Made by a program: the position numbers and the translations under genes. A model generated the notes under the pieces. That model worked only from the letters and a program-made list of their open reading frames with translations, made no database searches and was not told the origin of the DNA. 64,000 bases of DNA from Desulfuromusa sp. (GTDB lineage Bacteria; Desulfobacterota; Desulfuromonadia; Desulfuromonadales; Geopsychrobacteraceae), in NCBI GenBank assembly GCA_016744595.1, contig JADGEB010000008.1:33707-97706 (forward strand), written 5' to 3'. Below, in pieces: positions 1 to 9,125 of the stretch. Each line of letters begins with the position of its first letter. The stretch's first letter is position 1.

Positions 1-995
1 TTGATGGCTATATCCAAATTGTCGTCATGACCATCGGCATAAATATTATGATGTCGACCAGTCTCAACCTGGTCAACGGTAACATGGGTGAATTTACCTG
101 TGGCCATGCTGCTTTCATGTGCATTGGTGCCTATATTTCATCGGTCCTGTCAGTATTTTGTTTCGGATCCAATTTCGGTGATCCGCTTTTGCCAGCTGCC
201 TCAGTGGTGATTGTTTTCCCCATCATCCTTCTGATCGGCGGGGCTGTGGCCGCCGTATCCTCGCTACTGGTATCAGTTCCCTCATTCAAAACCCGCGATG
301 ACTATTTGGCAATCATTTCTATCGCTGTCAACTACATGGTCATCTCGGCCATACAGAACATGGACTTTCTTGGTGGATCGCGTGGTTTTCAGGGAATGAA
401 GGATACCGTCTGGGCAATGATTGATGTCTTTGATGGCCCCTGGATGCTTTTCTGGGTCATCAACTTCACCATATTCACGGTCTGGGCGATCCGACGCTTC
501 ATCTCATCCACCTATGGCAAGGGCGTCAACGCCATCTGTCAGGATGAAGTGGCTGCAGAAATCATGAGCGTTAACACCAATAAGATCAAAATCATCAATT
601 TCATGGTCGCCGCTGGCTTGGCAGGGTGTGCCGGGGGTCTTTACGCACACATCATTGGTTATGTGAATCCGCAGTCCTTCAATATACTTAAATCGACGGA
701 AGCTCTCGTCATGGTTTATCTTGGCGGGATGGGGTCTTTGTCCGGCGCCATTATGTCTGCCATCATTTTCACCTGCCTGCTGGAAGTACTCCGCTCGCAA
801 GCGATCATCGATGTCCTTCTCTCACCAGCGACCTTTATATTTCCCGACTGGGAACCTTCGGCAGGCGTCATCAAGTGGGTCATGATCCCGTTACTGCTGA
901 TCATTGTCATGCAGTTCCGTTCCGAAGGAATCATGGGCAACCGGGAACTGGGAGATGTTTTCCCCAAGCTGAAGAAATTTTACAGGTTTAAATAA
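1..995 (+). CDS. livM: Branched-chain amino acid ABC transporter permease LivM (5' partial)
   Basis: Inner-membrane permease subunit of the Liv (HAAT family) importer for leucine, isoleucine and valine. The frame is open from base 3, so the gene starts just outside the window; the ATG at 27 is probably internal, because the residues before it continue a membrane segment. Several hydrophobic segments follow. A loop around DEVAAEIMSVN matches the EAA loop by which such permeases contact their ATPases. It overlaps livG by one base, and livG and livF follow directly, so the three are one operon. livH and the binding protein gene are expected upstream. The family assignment is firm; substrate specificity is inferred from the family. 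Confidence 0.93.
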   Translation, partial: DGYIQIVVMTIGINIMMSTSLNLVNGNMGEFTCGHAAFMCIGAYISSVLSVFCFGSNFGDPLLPAASVVIVFPIILLIGGAVAAVSSLLVSVPSFKTRDDYLAIISIAVNYMVISAIQNMDFLGGSRGFQGMKDTVWAMIDVFDGPWMLFWVINFTIFTVWAIRRFISSTYGKGVNAICQDEVAAEIMSVNTNKIKIINFMVAAGLAGCAGGLYAHIIGYVNPQSFNILKSTEALVMVYLGGMGSLSGAIMSAIIFTCLLEVLRSQAIIDVLLSPATFIFPDWEPSAGVIKWVMIPLLLIIVMQFRSEGIMGNRELGDVFPKLKKFYRFK

Positions 996-1792
996 TGGCA
1001 CAGACACAAATACAAACCGAACAGACACCAGTCCTTGAAATACGTAGTTTAACCCAGCGCTTCGGCGGTTTGACCGCGGTCAACGACTTCAATGTCAAAC
1101 TGATGCCGGGAGAGCTTTCCGGGCTCATCGGCCCCAACGGTGCTGGAAAAACGACGGTCTTTAATCTGGCGAGTGGCTTCTATCAGCCAACCGAGGGGCA
1201 AATTCTCGTCGATGGCATCCCTACCGCTGGACTCAAACCGCACAAGGTCACTACTCTCGGCATGGCCCGAACTTTTCAAAACATCCGCCTCTGGAACGAC
1301 ATGACGGTGCTTGATAATATCCGCGTCGCACAACACTCTCAACTTGGCTACGGCTTTTTCCATGCCATTACCCGCAGTAAACGTTATCGGGCAAGAGAGG
1401 AGCAAATCACCAAAGAGGCCGAAGAGCTCCTTGATGTCTTTGATCTGAAACGCTATGCCGAAGAACTGCCAAAAAACTTGCCCTACGGGACCCAGCGCAA
1501 ACTGGAGATCGCCCGCGCGTTATCAAGCCACCCGAAGCTCCTGCTGCTTGACGAACCGGCCGCCGGGCTCAATTCAGCCGACGCAAAAGATCTGATTCGA
1601 CTGATACGCTGGATCCACGAAACGTTTGATGTGACTATCTGGATGATTGAACATCACATGGATGTCATGATGGAACTCTGTACCCAGATCAAGGTCATCG
1701 ATTTTGGTGAAACCATTGCAGAGGGAAGTGCAGAACACGTACGTAATCATCCTGCGGTTATGACTGCTTATCTGGGAGATGACAATATCTGA
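995..1792 (+). CDS. livG: Branched-chain amino acid ABC transporter ATPase LivG
   Basis: Cytoplasmic ATPase that pairs with LivF to power the Liv importer. Walker A (GPNGAGKT) lies at residues 46-53, a signature-like YGTQRKLEIA at about 164-173 and Walker B (LLLLDEP) at about 182-188. The signature departs from the usual LSGGQ, as is normal in LivG. The length of 265 residues is typical. The start codon shares one base with the livM stop, and the stop shares one base with the livF start, which points to translational coupling. LivG and LivF are told apart here by signature sequence and gene order. Confidence 0.95.
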   Translation: MAQTQIQTEQTPVLEIRSLTQRFGGLTAVNDFNVKLMPGELSGLIGPNGAGKTTVFNLASGFYQPTEGQILVDGIPTAGLKPHKVTTLGMARTFQNIRLWNDMTVLDNIRVAQHSQLGYGFFHAITRSKRYRAREEQITKEAEELLDVFDLKRYAEELPKNLPYGTQRKLEIARALSSHPKLLLLDEPAAGLNSADAKDLIRLIRWIHETFDVTIWMIEHHMDVMMELCTQIKVIDFGETIAEGSAEHVRNHPAVMTAYLGDDNI

Positions 1793-2517
1793 TGCTATTA
1801 TCAGTTGAGAACCTTGAAGTAAAATATGGGAATATCCAGGCTCTGCATGGAATCAGTTTTCACGTCAATGAAGGTGAAATTGTCACCCTGATCGGAGCCA
1901 ATGGAGCAGGAAAAACCACTTGCATGCATACGATTACCCGGCTACCACCGCCAGAAGCACCACGGGTGATCGGTGGAGATATAAAATTTCAGGGGGAATC
2001 AATCCTCAAAACCCAGCCGAGTGATGTGGTTAAAAAACTGCATCTTGCCCTTTCCCCAGAAGGTCGGCGGATTTTCGGCAACTTAACAGTTTTGGAAAAC
2101 CTTAAACTGGCAACCTATGCTCGAGGAAAAGATGCTGACCTGGATAAGGAATACCACTATATCTTTGACCTTTTCCCTCGCTTAAAAGAACGTAGTAATC
2201 AGCGTAGCGAATCATTAAGTGGTGGTGAGCAACAAATGCTGGCGGTTGGTCGAGCCCTCATGACTGGCTGTAAAATTCTGCTATTGGATGAACCAAGCAT
2301 GGGACTGGCACCCGTTCTCAAATATGAAATGTTCCGCAAACTTAAACAACTCAATGAAGATGGTATGACAATTCTTCTGGTTGAACAGAATGCAAATCTG
2401 GCATTAAAACTAGCTCACCGTGGCTATGTTATGGATACAGGAAATATCGTTGCGGAAGGGACTGGAGAAGAGTTGCTGAATAATCCAGAAGTGAAGAAAG
2501 CTTACCTGGGAGGGTAA
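1792..2517 (+). CDS. livF: Branched-chain amino acid ABC transporter ATPase LivF
   Basis: Second ATPase subunit of the Liv importer. Walker A (GANGAGKT) is at residues 35-42, a canonical LSGGEQQ signature lies near residue 140, and Walker B (ILLLDEPSMGLAP) follows with the proline-containing tail typical of LivF. The length of 241 residues is normal. It is the last gene of the livM-G-F run, and a strong intrinsic terminator lies about 80 bases after its stop. Nothing in it is unusual. Confidence 0.95.
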   Translation: MLLSVENLEVKYGNIQALHGISFHVNEGEIVTLIGANGAGKTTCMHTITRLPPPEAPRVIGGDIKFQGESILKTQPSDVVKKLHLALSPEGRRIFGNLTVLENLKLATYARGKDADLDKEYHYIFDLFPRLKERSNQRSESLSGGEQQMLAVGRALMTGCKILLLDEPSMGLAPVLKYEMFRKLKQLNEDGMTILLVEQNANLALKLAHRGYVMDTGNIVAEGTGEELLNNPEVKKAYLGG

Positions 2518-2599
2518 TTTTCAATCAGCCTTTGGTTGGTCGCTAACACTCCTTATCGTCCAGAGCAAAGCAATAAATACAAACTATTGTATTCTTTAA

Positions 2600-2645
2600 T
2601 GCCATCAACCCGATCAAATATCGGTTGATGGCATTGTTTGTTTTG
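2600..2645 (+). terminator. Rho-independent terminator after livF
   Basis: A stem of about 14 base pairs (TGCCATCAACC...GGTTGATGGCA, with one bulged C) and a loop of about five bases is followed by a T-rich run. It closes the liv operon before the next plus-strand gene. Confidence 0.85.
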
Positions 2646-2786
2646 CTACGAAGGTTCAATGCAGAGCGACAATTAAACTTCGGTTTAATTTAGGAAATGA
2701 TATATTTCAACATGACAAAAAACGTGGAGGCGTCCTCGGCGTTTGGCAAGTACATAGCAACCAACTCTCTTAAGGAAGTAGTCTTT

Positions 2787-3491
2787 ATGTCTCCGAATCG
2801 TTCGAATAGTACAGAGAATCCCTGGGAATTAATCGATACCGCACCAATCCCAGGACAAGGAACAGAGTTGCAGCTCTACCAGCGTAAAGGAGAATTTTCT
2901 ATCAGTATCCTCGATGGAGGTGTTCTGATGAGTACCTGGGCGCACCAGTCTGAAGATGCTCTCGCTGAATTACCATGCCGTAAAATTGCTAACCGCACTA
3001 ACCCTCGCGTGCTTATTGGTGGTCTGGGGATGGGCTTTACATTAGCTGCAGCATTAAAGACTCTCGGCAATAATGCTGAGGTTGTGGTCGCAGAATTAGT
3101 ACCAGGTCTGATCGAATGGAACCGCGGGTCACTTGGAAAGTATGCAGATCATCCGCTACAGGACTCACGCACTCAAGTCCGTGTGGGGGATGTTGCCAAA
3201 ATTTTGCGCGCACAACGGCAAGCGTATGATGCAATTTTACTCGATGTCGATAATGGACCCCACGCGATAACCCGCAAGAAAAATAATTGGCTCTATACCA
3301 CGGATGGATTGACAGAATCCTACCGCGCCCTGCGTCCAGAGGGGATACTTGCCATATGGTCTGCTGGTCCGGATCGTGAATTTATGCAACGGCTACAAAA
3401 AATTGGCTTTAAAGTGAAGCAAGTTCGGGTACGGGAGCACCAGAACAAAGGGGATCTGCATGCAATCTGGTTTGCCGAGCGGGAAGCCTAG
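2787..3491 (+). CDS. Spermidine synthase-like SAM-dependent methyltransferase-fold protein
   Basis: A 234-residue cytoplasmic protein with the Rossmann fold of spermidine synthases and related methyltransferases. The glycine-rich motif RVLIGGLGMGFT would bind the nucleotide part of SAM or decarboxylated SAM; VVVAELVPGLIEWNR gives the acidic end of strand 2, and DAILLDVDNGP corresponds to the catalytic-aspartate region of spermidine synthases. An in-frame ATG exists at 2697, but the one at 2787 has an AAGGA ribosome-binding site and matches where homology should begin. It stands alone between terminators. Whether it is an aminopropyltransferase or a methyltransferase cannot be decided here. 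Confidence 0.75.
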   Translation: MSPNRSNSTENPWELIDTAPIPGQGTELQLYQRKGEFSISILDGGVLMSTWAHQSEDALAELPCRKIANRTNPRVLIGGLGMGFTLAAALKTLGNNAEVVVAELVPGLIEWNRGSLGKYADHPLQDSRTQVRVGDVAKILRAQRQAYDAILLDVDNGPHAITRKKNNWLYTTDGLTESYRALRPEGILAIWSAGPDREFMQRLQKIGFKVKQVRVREHQNKGDLHAIWFAEREA

Positions 3492-3589
3492 AGCAATAAA
3501 CATCCTTTACATGGGTCACAGCTGACACATAAACTGTTGGAAGCTTCCATTTCTTTCATCGATGACAACGTGAAATCAAAGAGGAACTC

Positions 3590-4705
3590 ATGAAAAACTC
3601 ATCGAGCCGCCATATTTTGCGTATCGTTTTCTTTGCGTTACTCGGAATGCTGTTGGCAACCAATCTATTGGCCGCCAGACCAATCAACTCAGGTGAATTA
3701 TTTCCGGAAGTCCCCCTTCCCGCTCCATTTGAGCCCTCTCAGCAATCTTACTTGGGACTTTCCAACAGCCAACCTTTTACCCTCAGCCAAGTCGACGCAA
3801 ACATTGTCTTGGTCGAAATATTGAACGTCCACTGCCCACACTGTGTCAGACAAACAACACCCTACAACAAGCTCTACCGAAAGATTGAAGCCGATCCAGA
3901 AACCCGTGGACGAATCAAGATTCTTGGCGTAGCGGTAGCCAACGACGATGAAGCAATTGATGATTTCAGCGTCATTTATTCGGTCGCCTTTCCGGTCATT
4001 TCTGACCGCCATTTCAAGCTACACAAAGCTCTACGTGCGGGACCAACTCCGTTTTCAATCTACGTATTACGCAACCATACCGAAGAGCCGTTTGTCGTCA
4101 CGGATACTCATCTTGGCAACGATTACAAAACGGATGAGCTGTTTGCTTATCTCAAAGACTTGCTGACTATGGACGTCAGCGAGTTCAGTTCACTACCTCA
4201 GGACATGGAACCAGAAGAGGAACTACGGCCACCACAGTCTGAAAAAGAAATTTCTCAGCTGGTCAAAAATACTTTTGCCGGACAGGGGAAAAACATCAGT
4301 AGTTTCCGCAAACTCAAATTACCTAGTGGACGTTGGGTCTACACCGCCATCCTCACGAGAGATGGACACACTCAGCCAATATTTGCCGAAGTTGCCAATC
4401 GTTCTGCCATCTGTGATATCTGCCACAGTGTCCATTTTTTCTATATATTTGACCAGACTGGGCGAGTCCTCGACTTTGTCCCACTTCATTTGACCAAGTA
4501 CGGCAATGTAGAGTGGGATCAGACAGAAATCGATCACTTCAGCCATCGCGTAATCGGCAAACAACTATCCGATTCCTGGAATTTTGATCCACAGACGGAT
4601 GCCGTGACCCGTGCCACCATGACTTCGGCAATCATATTTGACGATCTTGGGCACGGACACGCACTACTTGAAGAGCTAAGGCAAGAGAAACTGCTGGAAC
4701 CGTGA
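3590..4705 (+). CDS. Periplasmic thioredoxin-fold protein with CPHC and CDICH motifs
   Basis: A 371-residue exported protein. An N-terminal signal peptide (residues about 1-29, basic start then a hydrophobic stretch ending near LLAA) is followed by a thioredoxin-like domain of the TlpA/redoxin type, with a CPHC redox motif at 82-85. After an acidic linker (about 203-215) comes a second region of about 150 residues that I do not recognise. It carries CDICH at 275-279, which could be a second dithiol or a c-type heme attachment site. A GAGGA ribosome-binding site precedes the ATG. The thioesterase gene downstream starts 52 bases after the stop. A role in periplasmic thiol or electron transfer is inferred. 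Confidence 0.7.
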   Translation: MKNSSSRHILRIVFFALLGMLLATNLLAARPINSGELFPEVPLPAPFEPSQQSYLGLSNSQPFTLSQVDANIVLVEILNVHCPHCVRQTTPYNKLYRKIEADPETRGRIKILGVAVANDDEAIDDFSVIYSVAFPVISDRHFKLHKALRAGPTPFSIYVLRNHTEEPFVVTDTHLGNDYKTDELFAYLKDLLTMDVSEFSSLPQDMEPEEELRPPQSEKEISQLVKNTFAGQGKNISSFRKLKLPSGRWVYTAILTRDGHTQPIFAEVANRSAICDICHSVHFFYIFDQTGRVLDFVPLHLTKYGNVEWDQTEIDHFSHRVIGKQLSDSWNFDPQTDAVTRATMTSAIIFDDLGHGHALLEELRQEKLLEP

Positions 4706-4756
4706 GGTTGGGGAAACATCGACGAAAGTAAGACCGACAACGAAAAGGAATAGATA

Positions 4757-5206
4757 ATGGAATCGTTCAAACAAAACATCCAAGTTCGCTGGTCTGATCT
4801 AGATCCCAATGGTCACGTGCGCCACTCAGTCTATTACGATTATGGTGCTCAGATACGAATTGCCTACCTGCTCAAACAGGGCTTCAGTATTGACTGGATG
4901 AAAAGCAATGACATTGGACCTGTAATATTTCGCGAGGAAGCAAAATTTTACCGTGAATTGCGATCAGGAGATGAACTGATTATTGATGTTCGTCTGTCAG
5001 GCTTATCTGACGACCATCGGAAATGGAGCATGTGCCACCGCATCCTGCGCGGCGATAAACTCTGCGCCACTATCGAGTTGGACGGCGCCTGGCTCAACTT
5101 AAAAACCCGGCGCATTGCACCTCCGCCCAAAGAGCTGATAGAAAAGTTTGAAGTATTGGAACGCACGGAGGAATTTCATATAATTGCCTCGAAGAAGTCG
5201 AGATAG
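4757..5206 (+). CDS. Acyl-CoA thioesterase, 4HBT/YbgC-like hotdog fold
   Basis: A 149-residue hotdog-fold protein of the 4-hydroxybenzoyl-CoA thioesterase type. The motif VRWSDLDPNGHVRHSVYYDY near residues 10-29 carries the aspartate expected to be catalytic (Asp of DPNGHV), followed by the long hotdog helix. Members hydrolyse acyl-CoA thioesters in the cytoplasm; the substrate here is unknown. It may be cotranscribed with the upstream thioredoxin-fold gene, although no functional link is evident. AAGGAATAG before the ATG supplies the ribosome-binding site. Confidence 0.85.
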   Translation: MESFKQNIQVRWSDLDPNGHVRHSVYYDYGAQIRIAYLLKQGFSIDWMKSNDIGPVIFREEAKFYRELRSGDELIIDVRLSGLSDDHRKWSMCHRILRGDKLCATIELDGAWLNLKTRRIAPPPKELIEKFEVLERTEEFHIIASKKSR

Positions 5207-5416
5207 GCATATACCATCTAGATTTTTGATACCTCGATCATAGAGAAGATCATGACAGAGGTTGAAGTAACAATGAGGAAAAGCGAGTGGCAAGCATAAG
5301 CGGCTTGGATTTCTCAAAGAAATATTGGGAATTGTGGATGAGATCGAGCAGGATGTTCGCTACCAGTTATTACATCGGACAGCATCGCATTTTTAATATA
5401 AGAGGAGTTTGGCAAT

Positions 5417-6190
5417 ATGAGCAACTTGAAAAATAAAACTGTCCTGGTGACGGGCGCAAGCAAGGGTATTGGCGAAGCGATTGCCAGACACTGTGCCACT
5501 AAGGGTGCCAACGTACTTCTCGCGGCACGCAATAAGTCAGTACTCGACATGATTGTAACAGACATTCGATCCCAAGGAGGTCAGGCGCTTGCGGTGAAAT
5601 GTGATGTCATTCATTATAACGAAGTAAATCGTGCGGTCGCTCAGGCTGTTAAAACATATAATAGCCTGGACATCTTGGTAAATAACGCTGGACTCATTGA
5701 TCCTATTGCGCATCTGGCCGACAGCGACCCGGAGACCTGGGGTTTTGTCGTCGATGTTAACGTTAAAGGCGTTTATCATGGATTAAGAGCCGCCATACCA
5801 GAAATGCTGAAAACAGGTCGTGGCACGATTATCAATATCAGTTCGGGTGCTGCTACTGGTGCACTGGATGGTTGGAGCCACTACTGTTCGACCAAAGCAG
5901 CTGCTCTCTCGTTGACCCGCTGTGCCGATAAGGAATATGGTTGGCAGGGAATTCGTGTTATCGGATTGAGTCCGGGAACAGTTGCCACAGACATGCAGAA
6001 AATTATTCGTGACTCTGGCATCAACCCGGTAAGTCAACTGAATTGGGATGCGCATATTCCACCAGAGTGGGTTGCCAGAGCTGTCGAATACTTGTGCGAT
6101 AAAACTGGTGATAAATTCGCAGGAAAAGATTTTTCTCTGAAGGACAACGAAGCGCGGAAACAAATTGGATTGCCTCTGATGAAATCCTGA
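5417..6190 (+). CDS. Short-chain dehydrogenase/reductase (SDR)
   Basis: A 257-residue NAD(P)-dependent oxidoreductase of the classical SDR family. TGASKGIG at 12-19 binds the cofactor, NNAG at 89-92 is the structural motif, and the active site is Ser142/143 with Tyr156 and Lys160 (YCSTK). AGGAG lies ahead of the ATG. The substrate cannot be inferred: the neighbours are unrelated and the next gene is convergent. The length is typical and no catalytic residue is missing. Confidence 0.92.
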   Translation: MSNLKNKTVLVTGASKGIGEAIARHCATKGANVLLAARNKSVLDMIVTDIRSQGGQALAVKCDVIHYNEVNRAVAQAVKTYNSLDILVNNAGLIDPIAHLADSDPETWGFVVDVNVKGVYHGLRAAIPEMLKTGRGTIINISSGAATGALDGWSHYCSTKAAALSLTRCADKEYGWQGIRVIGLSPGTVATDMQKIIRDSGINPVSQLNWDAHIPPEWVARAVEYLCDKTGDKFAGKDFSLKDNEARKQIGLPLMKS

Positions 6191-6324
6191 CAACAAGATG
6201 GGACGGAGTAAATATCATCAACAGAGCTAACCACACTTCAAAAACAGCAGTACATAACCTTCATCAGCTCACTTCATTTGAGCGGTTTTTAGGACTTTAG
6301 GGGCAGTATATTCAATTCCAACTT

Positions 6325-6361
6325 TCGACATATCTAGACCATATGTCGATCTGATCGACAT
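6325..6361. repeat. Three-arm palindrome between convergent genes
   Basis: TCGACATAT (6325-6333) is the exact reverse complement of ATATGTCGA (6341-6349). The middle arm, read on as ATGTCGATC (6343-6351), also pairs with GATCGACAT (6353-6361). The middle arm can therefore fold with either neighbour. A further TCGACAT lies at 6395-6401 inside the end of the flavoprotein gene. Both flanking genes point inwards, so an RNA or terminator-like role is more likely than an operator. Confidence 0.6.
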
Positions 6362-6376
6362 GCCAAGGGGACATGT

Positions 6377-6958
6377 CTACAAAACTGCCTTATTTCGACA
6401 TAATAATTTTGCAAAATTGATAGCCCGCTCCTTTACACTCTCGTCAAGATTCTCCGCAGTCGTACATTTCCCGATATAAAGATTCCCACCCAAGATAGCT
6501 CGATGGGGCTTCTGCAAACGCTCAAAAGCGGTGAATGTCGCTTCAGCATTGTTCTCCCAGGCACCGGCACCTGTCACCAACAAGGCTTGACGCTGCCCCT
6601 CAACCAGTGAGGCATGTTCAGGTTGGTGATAATCAACATAGAAACTGTAGGTTCTGTCAATCAGAGATTTTAAAGGTCCAGCAATCCCCCAGAAATAAAG
6701 AGGAGAAGAGAAAACAACCAGATCTGCTGCGACCATTTGATCAAGAATCTCGGTGGCATCATCCTTCTGAATACAGCCCACAACCTCCATTGTCTCCTTG
6801 CACTTTCCGCAGGCAAGACACCCTTTAATTTCTTTATTTTGCAAATAAACAGACGAAACCTCGTGTCCCATACTGACAAGTTCTTCTTCGACCCAGCCAA
6901 GAACGGTTGCAGTATTTCCATTTTTTCTAGCGCCACCTTGTAATGTCAAAACTTTCAT
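6377..6958 (-). CDS. Iron-sulfur flavoprotein / flavodoxin-like NAD(P)H:FMN reductase
   Basis: A 193-residue cytoplasmic flavoprotein of the NADPH-dependent FMN reductase superfamily. QGGARKNGNT near residues 7-16 is the FMN phosphate loop and SSPLYFW near 84-90 lies by the isoalloxazine ring. Cysteines at 47, 50, 53 and 62 form a CxxCxxC-x8-C motif like the [4Fe-4S] ligands of archaeal iron-sulfur flavoprotein, although the last gap is slightly longer than the usual 4-7. Such proteins pass single electrons in anaerobes. It is convergent with the SDR gene and not in an obvious operon. Confidence 0.82.
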   Translation of the reverse strand: MKVLTLQGGARKNGNTATVLGWVEEELVSMGHEVSSVYLQNKEIKGCLACGKCKETMEVVGCIQKDDATEILDQMVAADLVVFSSPLYFWGIAGPLKSLIDRTYSFYVDYHQPEHASLVEGQRQALLVTGAGAWENNAEATFTAFERLQKPHRAILGGNLYIGKCTTAENLDESVKERAINFAKLLCRNKAVL

Positions 6959-7144
6959 TCAACCTCCATTTTTAGATAAATTTACTTATTTGTGGGTATC
7001 TATCAATAATTCAAAAAAGTACGGGTTCTGCTGGTATAGTTGGGTCATAAATGACATCGACACGAGTGAAATTTTTCTCTGTCCTTTGCCATTCCACATC
7101 AGCAATAACAGCTCCCAATGCAAACACATTGCTATGCTTTATTT

Positions 7145-7984
7145 TCAATATTCAGATGATAAAATTAACCTATCTCGGTACTCCACCATTTTTTGTGGGT
7201 TGTCTGAAATAACAATATCTACTCCGCTGTTTATTGCTAATTCAAGATTTTCATTACTATCAACTGACCATGTATTAATATTTTTTTTAGTTAAAAGCGG
7301 GTTATTTTGCCAAAAAAACTTCTTCCTGGTGCTGAATAAACTTATTTCAGGGTGAATTGTATTCGTTGCAGCAATTAATGCCTTAAGCCCAGAGCGATTA
7401 ATTATTCCGTTTATTTTATATTTTAACGATTTCTTATCTTCCACATTGAGAACTCGATCATCTTTTCTAAACAAGTAAGCAGTTTCAAGATCAGGATGCT
7501 TGAACTTTACAGTTAAGAGTGTGTTGATATCAAAAGAGGAAAGAATGACTTGGTTTTCAATTCCAAAATTATAAATTTGACTGGTGGCTTTCTTGGCAGT
7601 TCGACAATATCCTTTATCACTGGATTTTATTTCAACGTTGCAAATGAAATCAGGGATTCCCTGTATAAATTCACAAACTTCATCAAACGTTGGAATCAAG
7701 ATCCCCTGATGATTCCCTTGTGACTGAATATAATTCAGATCGCGCTCCCAAGGGAAAAAATTAAAAGTTTGTTTCAAAAACCACCGATTGGTTACAACTA
7801 ACTTCTTATCACATGTTGTTTCTACATCAATTTCAATACCATCAGAACCCACTTCTAATGCTTTTTGAAAGGCCGCTAACGTGTTCTCAGGGACATCTAA
7901 ATTTTTACATCCCCGGTGGCCTAAGATAAGAATGCCTTTTTCTTTTTTCAATTCTTTGATGGATTCTTTAAGCATTTTTTTCAT
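7145..7984 (-). CDS. GDPD-family glycerophosphodiesterase-like protein, altered active site
   Basis: A 279-residue TIM-barrel protein of the glycerophosphodiester phosphodiesterase family. GHRG (His23), PENTLAAF (33-40) and GIEIDV (Glu51, Asp53) match the catalytic His and metal-binding acids. The second catalytic His, normally in an HD motif after T.DG..VV, is replaced by Asn66-Arg67 (VVTNRW). There is no signal peptide. The gene is markedly more AT-rich than its neighbours, with many A/T-ending codons, so recent acquisition is possible. It may be inactive or have a changed activity. The fold is clear; the reaction is uncertain. Confidence 0.75.
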   Translation of the reverse strand: MKKMLKESIKELKKEKGILILGHRGCKNLDVPENTLAAFQKALEVGSDGIEIDVETTCDKKLVVTNRWFLKQTFNFFPWERDLNYIQSQGNHQGILIPTFDEVCEFIQGIPDFICNVEIKSSDKGYCRTAKKATSQIYNFGIENQVILSSFDINTLLTVKFKHPDLETAYLFRKDDRVLNVEDKKSLKYKINGIINRSGLKALIAATNTIHPEISLFSTRKKFFWQNNPLLTKKNINTWSVDSNENLELAINSGVDIVISDNPQKMVEYRDRLILSSEY

Positions 7985-8120
7985 TCAATTAGTTTTGTGT
8001 GAGGGAATTAAAAGTATCATCGCACTGCAAAAAAATGAGTATGTCTAATTAATTAGTTCAGGATGAACAAAATAAAACCTGAAATTATTCTATTATATAT
8101 CCTAAGAACCAGTGACATAG

Positions 8121-9125
8121 CTAAAAGCCCAAATTGTTTACCTGTGGAACCATCTGCATATAATCACGATAGCTTAAGATGGTCTCCCAATGACCACTTG
8201 CCATCCCCGCGCCGACACCGACAGTGTACAAGCCAAGCACCAAAAGGGGAAAAACCCAGCCCGGTAACCGTCGCTGCAACAATGGTGGGGCCATCTGTAA
8301 CGCATCATCCTGACAGCTGGAGACACAGGTTAAACAACCGGTACATTCGGGACTATGGATAACCGGCTTTTGATCTACCGGCAAGGAAGAAGGACAGGCG
8401 TGGCGACAACGCTGGCAATGGGTACAGCTTGACAAGTCTCGGCGAATCTTCATCGGACTCAACATGCTGACTAAACCTAGCAACGCACCGTAAGGGCACA
8501 AGTAACGGCACCAAAAATTCTTGTAAAATAGCGACAGAATTGCTAACCCGATAATTGCAACGGCAGGGATAAGTGAAACCTCGGTAAAAAAATGGAGCAT
8601 CTTCACATCGCTCATAGCCCAATAGGGTGATTTTAAAAAATGCCCCAGCGCCATTGACGGCATATCCAACAGCAATATTTTACAAAAGAACAATAGCAAA
8701 GCGTACTTGGCACCACGCATCACCATATCGAGCCAATACAATATTTTGTAGTTATCTCCCAATAACCTGCGCCCTGCTTTCCATAACAGTTCCGAAACAG
8801 TACCAACGGGGCACAACCACGAACAAAACGATTTCTTCGCTAACAAGCTCATCGCAATAAAGGTAAGCAGCAACACCAACGCGGCAGGATGAAAGGAATT
8901 AAACTCACCATTCAGGAGCAAGTGACGCAAACTCGCTAATGCACCAATCGGCAAGAATCCTTCCACTCCCGGAGGACGGGCATAGTAAGGGGTCACTCCT
9001 CCAGATTCAAAATGACGGACAAACAAACCAAATTGAATACCGATGGCAACAATCCAGGCAAAAAAACACCAATGGAAAACAAGGCGCCAAAAAAGAGGCG
9101 TCGTTTCTTTTATGTTGATTTTCAT
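8121..9125 (-). CDS. NapH/MauN-type 4Fe-4S polyferredoxin membrane protein
   Basis: A 334-residue inner-membrane iron-sulfur protein. About five hydrophobic segments carry the two conserved CxxxCP motifs (CSWLCP at 101-106, CRYLCP at 206-211). Two ferredoxin-type clusters follow in a cytoplasm-facing region: C234/237/240/244 and C261/264/267/271. A last hydrophobic segment ends the protein. NapH-like proteins take electrons from the quinol pool or pass them to periplasmic or membrane reductases; the partner here is unknown because no reductase gene adjoins it. It stands alone, with 392 gene-free bases upstream. Confidence 0.85.
   Translation of the reverse strand: MKINIKETTPLFWRLVFHWCFFAWIVAIGIQFGLFVRHFESGGVTPYYARPPGVEGFLPIGALASLRHLLLNGEFNSFHPAALVLLLTFIAMSLLAKKSFCSWLCPVGTVSELLWKAGRRLLGDNYKILYWLDMVMRGAKYALLLFFCKILLLDMPSMALGHFLKSPYWAMSDVKMLHFFTEVSLIPAVAIIGLAILSLFYKNFWCRYLCPYGALLGLVSMLSPMKIRRDLSSCTHCQRCRHACPSSLPVDQKPVIHSPECTGCLTCVSSCQDDALQMAPPLLQRRLPGWVFPLLVLGLYTVGVGAGMASGHWETILSYRDYMQMVPQVNNLGF

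Noticed and set aside
6990..7355. Plus-strand ORF of 121 codons opposite the GDPD-like gene
   Set aside because: It is largely the antisense of the GDPD-like gene in AT-rich DNA, where long chance frames are common, and it matches no family.
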